Shown here in pieces: positions 5,558 through 7,530 of a stretch of 7,530 nt of DNA. The notes under the pieces are model-generated. The model was not told where the DNA came from. It made no database searches and saw only the letters and a list, made by a program, of their open reading frames with translations. The stretch spans positions 1 to 7,530 of the forward strand of contig JAFZCF010000047.1 in assembly GCA_017552165.1 (NCBI GenBank), read 5' to 3'. This stretch comes from Clostridia bacterium (GTDB lineage Bacteria; Bacillota_A; Clostridia; Oscillospirales; CAG-272). The translations under genes were made by a program, and so were the position numbers. Each line of letters begins with the position of its first letter. Within the stretch, counting starts at the first letter, position 1.

Positions 5558-6834
5558 TGGATCCCAGTCAGGCAAGCGAACGTAGAGCCCTCTGGCTCTG
5601 GCTTTCGCTGCGGACGGAACTCGCCGGCAAGAGCCGCGCCGCCCTGCTGAAACACTTCGGCGGCGACCTCGCGGCGCTTTACGGCGCGGATTCGTATTCC
5701 GATATCCCGGGAGTCGCCTCCTCGGCCGCCGAGCGTCTCAGACTGAAAGATATGAAGCTCGTCGACAAGACCCTCGAAAACTGCCGGAATGAAGGCATAA
5801 CGGTCATCACTCCGGACGATCCCGAGTATCCCGAGCGTCTCAAACTGATATCGGATCCCCCGGGGATTCTGTACCGCAAGGGAAAAGAACTCCCCGAGGC
5901 CGACGCGCTCTGCGTCGCCGTCGTCGGGACGAGACGCATGAGCGAATACGGCAGGGACTGCGCATACGGCACCGCCTACGATCTCGCCAAGGCCGGGGCG
6001 GTCGTCGTCAGCGGCATGGCGATCGGCGTCGACGGCACGGCCCACCGCGCCTGTCTCGATGCCGGCGGTCTCACCGTCGCCGTGCTCGGCAACGGGCTCG
6101 ACAGAGCGTATCCCGCGGCGCACGGGGACCTTATGGCCGAGATCGCCGAGCGGGGGACGCTCCTTTCAGAGTTCCCGCCGTACTCCCATCCCGAAAAATG
6201 GCATTTCCCTTCCCGCAACAGGATCATAAGCGGCATTTCTCAGGCGGTCCTTATCATCGAGGCGCCGGAAAAAAGCGGAGCGCTCAACACGGCGGCTCAC
6301 GCGTCTGACCAGCACCGCCGCGTCTACGCGATGCCGGGAAAAGCCGGCGAGCTCGGGAACGTGGGGACGAACGCCCTTATCCGCGACGGCGCCGGCATGA
6401 TAACCGAAGGCCGCGAGATAATCGCAGATTTCGAGGAGCGCTATCCGTCGGTAAGCAGTCTCCTGATCCCCTCCGAGGCGATAAAACCCAAGGCGCAGGC
6501 CCCAAAGCCGAAAGCTCCCGCAAAAAAAGAAAAACCGCGGCAGCGCGCAAAAAAGCCCGAGCCGCCCGTGCCTCAGCCCGATGTGCGCGAGGAGATCCCC
6601 ATGCCGGAGGTCATCTCAGCCGCGCCGCCGGCTCCGCGTACGATACCCGAAGGGCTCGAAGGCATCGAGGCCGACATAATGGGCGTGTTCGCCGCCCGCG
6701 GAGGCGTCATGACGGCAGACGAGATCTCCGTCCGCCTGGGCGCAGAGATCGGAGACGTGCTTTTCGGGCTCACCATGCTCGAGATCAAAGAGCTCATAAC
6801 CGCCGTCCCCGGCGGAAAATACGTTCTTGTCTGA
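5557..6834 (+). CDS. dprA: DNA-processing protein DprA (Smf)
   Basis: DprA binds incoming single-stranded DNA and loads RecA during natural transformation; it acts in the cytoplasm and is also kept by many species not known to be competent. The 425-aa protein has an N-terminal helical (SAM/HhH-like) domain (about 1-75) and then the Rossmann-like DprA core: VAVVGTRRMSEYG (120-132), SGMAIGVDGTAH (152-163), VLGNGLDRAYPAAH, then HFPSRNRIISGIS (216-228), EAPEKSGALNTAAH (235-248) and GTNALIRDGA. An Ala/Pro/Lys linker of about 50 residues (310-360) precedes a winged-helix domain (about 366-425) of the kind that closes many DprA proteins. The linker makes it longer than many relatives (roughly 300-375 aa). 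The ATG shares one base with the preceding stop (TAATG) and has no good ribosome site at the right distance, so translation is probably coupled to the anchored protein. The topA gene that often follows dprA is absent. Confidence 0.97.
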   Translation: MDPSQASERRALWLWLSLRTELAGKSRAALLKHFGGDLAALYGADSYSDIPGVASSAAERLRLKDMKLVDKTLENCRNEGITVITPDDPEYPERLKLISDPPGILYRKGKELPEADALCVAVVGTRRMSEYGRDCAYGTAYDLAKAGAVVVSGMAIGVDGTAHRACLDAGGLTVAVLGNGLDRAYPAAHGDLMAEIAERGTLLSEFPPYSHPEKWHFPSRNRIISGISQAVLIIEAPEKSGALNTAAHASDQHRRVYAMPGKAGELGNVGTNALIRDGAGMITEGREIIADFEERYPSVSSLLIPSEAIKPKAQAPKPKAPAKKEKPRQRAKKPEPPVPQPDVREEIPMPEVISAAPPAPRTIPEGLEGIEADIMGVFAARGGVMTADEISVRLGAEIGDVLFGLTMLEIKELITAVPGGKYVLV

Positions 6835-6850
6835 GAATCCGCCCAAACGC

Positions 6851-6868
6851 TTTTTTTCGTTTTTCTTA
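6851..6868 (+). promoter_or_regulatory. T-rich tract upstream of the -35 box
   Basis: This stretch is nearly all T with scattered C, G and A, directly before the TTGACA box at 6869. It resembles an UP element that strengthens a promoter. It is less convincing as a terminator for dprA because no hairpin directly precedes it. Confidence 0.4.
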
Positions 6869-6897
6869 TTGACAACGCGATTTTTTTATTGTATAAT
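6869..6897 (+). promoter_or_regulatory. Perfect-consensus sigma-A promoter
   Basis: TTGACA (6869-6874) and TATAAT (6892-6897) are both exact consensus and separated by 17 bp. Transcription should begin near 6904. It drives the membrane protein at 7043 independently of the upstream operon and predicts strong basal expression. Confidence 0.92.
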
Positions 6898-6903
6898 TTA
6901 CTC

Positions 6904-7042
6904 GGCTAAAGTGGAACGCCGTCAATTCGGCAGGAAATATGCTGAAACCGGCGGAAAAAGCCCCGAAAAATAAATAAAAGCGACGCCGCCGCGAGCCGTG
7001 CGGGGACGCGCCTTTATATAAAAAAAGAAAGAGAGAAAGACC
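6904..7042 (+). other. Structured 5' leader of the DUF4870/Tic20-like gene
   Basis: The predicted untranslated leader is about 139 nt. Its first part can fold into a two-level hairpin: CGCCG (6917-6921) pairs with CGGCG (6949-6953), and inside it TTCGGCA (6926-6932) pairs with TGCTGAA (6940-6946) with one G-U pair, closing a loop GGAAATA. A second, GC-rich imperfect hairpin is possible at 6981-7010, with CCGC (6989-6992) pairing with GCGG (7000-7003) at its top. An A-rich stretch with a weak GAGAG-type ribosome site precedes the start codon. I could not match it to a known riboswitch class. It may control translation of the downstream gene, or the folds may be incidental. Confidence 0.5.
6939..6977 (+). 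CDS. Possible 12-residue leader peptide
   Basis: ATG at 6939 opens a frame MLKPAEKAPKNK ending at TAA (6975-6977). AGGA lies four bases before the ATG, within the loop of the predicted leader hairpin, and the start codon straddles the loop and 3' stem. Four of twelve residues are Lys. Translation would melt both hairpin stems. It may be a regulatory upstream ORF; at this length chance is a serious alternative. Confidence 0.3.
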   Translation: MLKPAEKAPKNK

Positions 7043-7414
7043 ATGGCCTCCTTCAAAGAACAATTCACCAACACCCCGGATCACACCTCCGAAATGGACG
7101 AAAAGGACATCGCCGATAACAAGGTGATGGCTATTCTCGCCTATATCTGGATACTGTTCCTTATTCCGCTCTTTGCTGCGAAAGAGTCAAAGTTCGCCCG
7201 TTTCCACACGAATCAGGGAATTATCCTCTTCATCGCTTCCATCGCGTTCGGAATCGTAAACGCTATCCTCGGCCTTATCCCGGTGGTCGGCGCGATCATC
7301 AGTGTGATCCTCTGGATCTGCTTAGCCGTTTTCTTCATCCTCGGCATAGTGAACGCCGTTCAGGGAAAAGCGAAGGAACTCCCGTTCATAGGCGGTATCA
7401 AGATCCTCAAATAA
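7043..7414 (+). CDS. DUF4870/Tic20-like small membrane protein
   Basis: This 123-aa protein resembles the short Bacillota membrane proteins usually annotated as DUF4870 or Tic20-like. It has an acidic N-terminal tail (1-27) with a TSEMDEKDIADNKVMAILAY-type lead-in, a first membrane segment (28-46), the characteristic polar loop AAKESKFARFHTNQG (45-59), a second segment (about 60-79) and a third (about 82-106), ending in the basic tail GKAKELPFIGGIKILK (108-123). The function of the family in bacteria is not established; the Tic20 name reflects distant similarity to a chloroplast import component and should not be read as a role. The ATG at 7043 is preferred to Met18 because the acidic lead-in is typical of relatives. 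It has its own consensus promoter and leader, ends with tandem stops (TAATAA), and is followed after 14 bases by a terminator. Confidence 0.88.
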   Translation: MASFKEQFTNTPDHTSEMDEKDIADNKVMAILAYIWILFLIPLFAAKESKFARFHTNQGIILFIASIAFGIVNAILGLIPVVGAIISVILWICLAVFFILGIVNAVQGKAKELPFIGGIKILK

Positions 7415-7428
7415 TAACCTGCAAAAGC

Positions 7429-7455
7429 AAATCCCCCGCGGCGCGGGGGATTTTT
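7429..7455. terminator. Rho-independent terminator, probably bidirectional
   Basis: An 11-bp stem, perfect through the run CCCCC/GGGGG plus GC/GC and flanking A-T pairs, closes a three-base loop (7440-7442) and is followed by five T on the plus strand. On the minus strand it is followed by TTTGCTTTT, a weaker but usable T-rich tail. It lies between two converging genes, so it can end both transcripts. Confidence 0.93.
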
Positions 7456-7530
7456 ATATTGCGTTTTTAAGAGTGTCAAAACCGAAACACAGCGTCTCTT
7501 TTCTGTGGCTGTCGCTCGAAAGAATGAAGC
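7454..7530 (-). CDS. 3' end of a PHP-domain phosphatase (histidinol-phosphatase type), partial
   Basis: On the minus strand a frame open at the right edge encodes 24 residues, FILSSDSHRKETLCFGFDTLKN then AI, and stops at TAA (7456-7454). The piece SSDSH followed by a GFD motif about eight residues later closely resembles the C-terminus of PHP-family phosphoesterases such as the HisJ-type histidinol-phosphatases, where the Asp and His of the S-D-x-H motif bind catalytic metal. The exact substrate cannot be told from this fragment, and other PHP proteins end similarly. The gene converges on the DUF4870-like gene with 39 bases between the two stops, and its stop codon overlaps the plus-strand T tract of the shared terminator. 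Most of the gene lies outside the window. Confidence 0.7.
   Translation of the reverse strand, partial: FILSSDSHRKETLCFGFDTLKNAI

Noticed and set aside
6800..6868. Terminator after dprA
   Set aside because: CCGCC (6800-6804) can pair with GGCGG (6811-6815), but this lies inside the coding region and is followed by AAAATACG, not T. The T-rich tract at 6851-6868 is 35 bases further on without its own hairpin.
1..7530. Mobile element, CRISPR array, tRNA or rRNA gene
   Set aside because: No transposase or integrase motifs, no terminal inverted repeats with target duplications, no regularly spaced repeats of CRISPR size and no cloverleaf were seen on either strand.

Overview
The window looks like chromosomal DNA of an uncultured or gut-type member of the Clostridia. 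It combines GC-rich coding sequence, Gram-positive style ribosome binding sites, Bacillota-type sigma-A promoters (one a perfect TTGACA-17-TATAAT) and typical Bacillota genes: a YhaO-type nuclease, WalJ next to RlmH, Smf/DprA, and a short membrane protein of the DUF4870/Tic20 type. This placement is inferred from gene content; no rRNA or tRNA gene is present.

Layout. Bases 1-218 are AT-rich (54 of the first 150 bases are G or C). They hold a doubtful open frame running in from the left edge, a direct repeat, and a good promoter at 151-179. From that promoter seven genes run on the plus strand with gaps or overlaps of -4 to +22 bases, so they are probably one operon: a YhaO/SbcD-type metallophosphoesterase (219-1355), a small three-helix membrane protein (1358-1738), walJ (1735-2508), rlmH (2508-2933), a large membrane-anchored protein with acidic linkers and WG repeats (2947-4827), a second anchored protein with a Ser/Thr/Pro linker and a beta-rich domain (4850-5557), and dprA (5557-6834). 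A second unit follows: a consensus promoter (6869-6897), a structured leader of about 140 nt that may encode a 12-residue peptide, a DUF4870/Tic20-like membrane protein (7043-7414), and a strong hairpin terminator (7429-7455). The right edge carries the last 24 codons of a minus-strand gene that looks like a PHP-domain phosphatase (histidinol-phosphatase type), converging on the same terminator.

How the genes fit together. The operon mixes DNA end processing or uptake (nuclease, WalJ, DprA), 23S rRNA modification (RlmH) and two surface-directed proteins of unknown role. WalJ beside RlmH is a known Bacillota arrangement. The two anchored proteins between rlmH and dprA are the least explained part: they share an architecture of one N-terminal hydrophobic segment, a long low-complexity stalk and an outer domain, and the second is joined to dprA by a one-base stop/start overlap. 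No complete new defence or mobile system is visible. The best leads are the anchored protein pair, the leader with its small ORF, and the nuclease without its usual ATPase partner.
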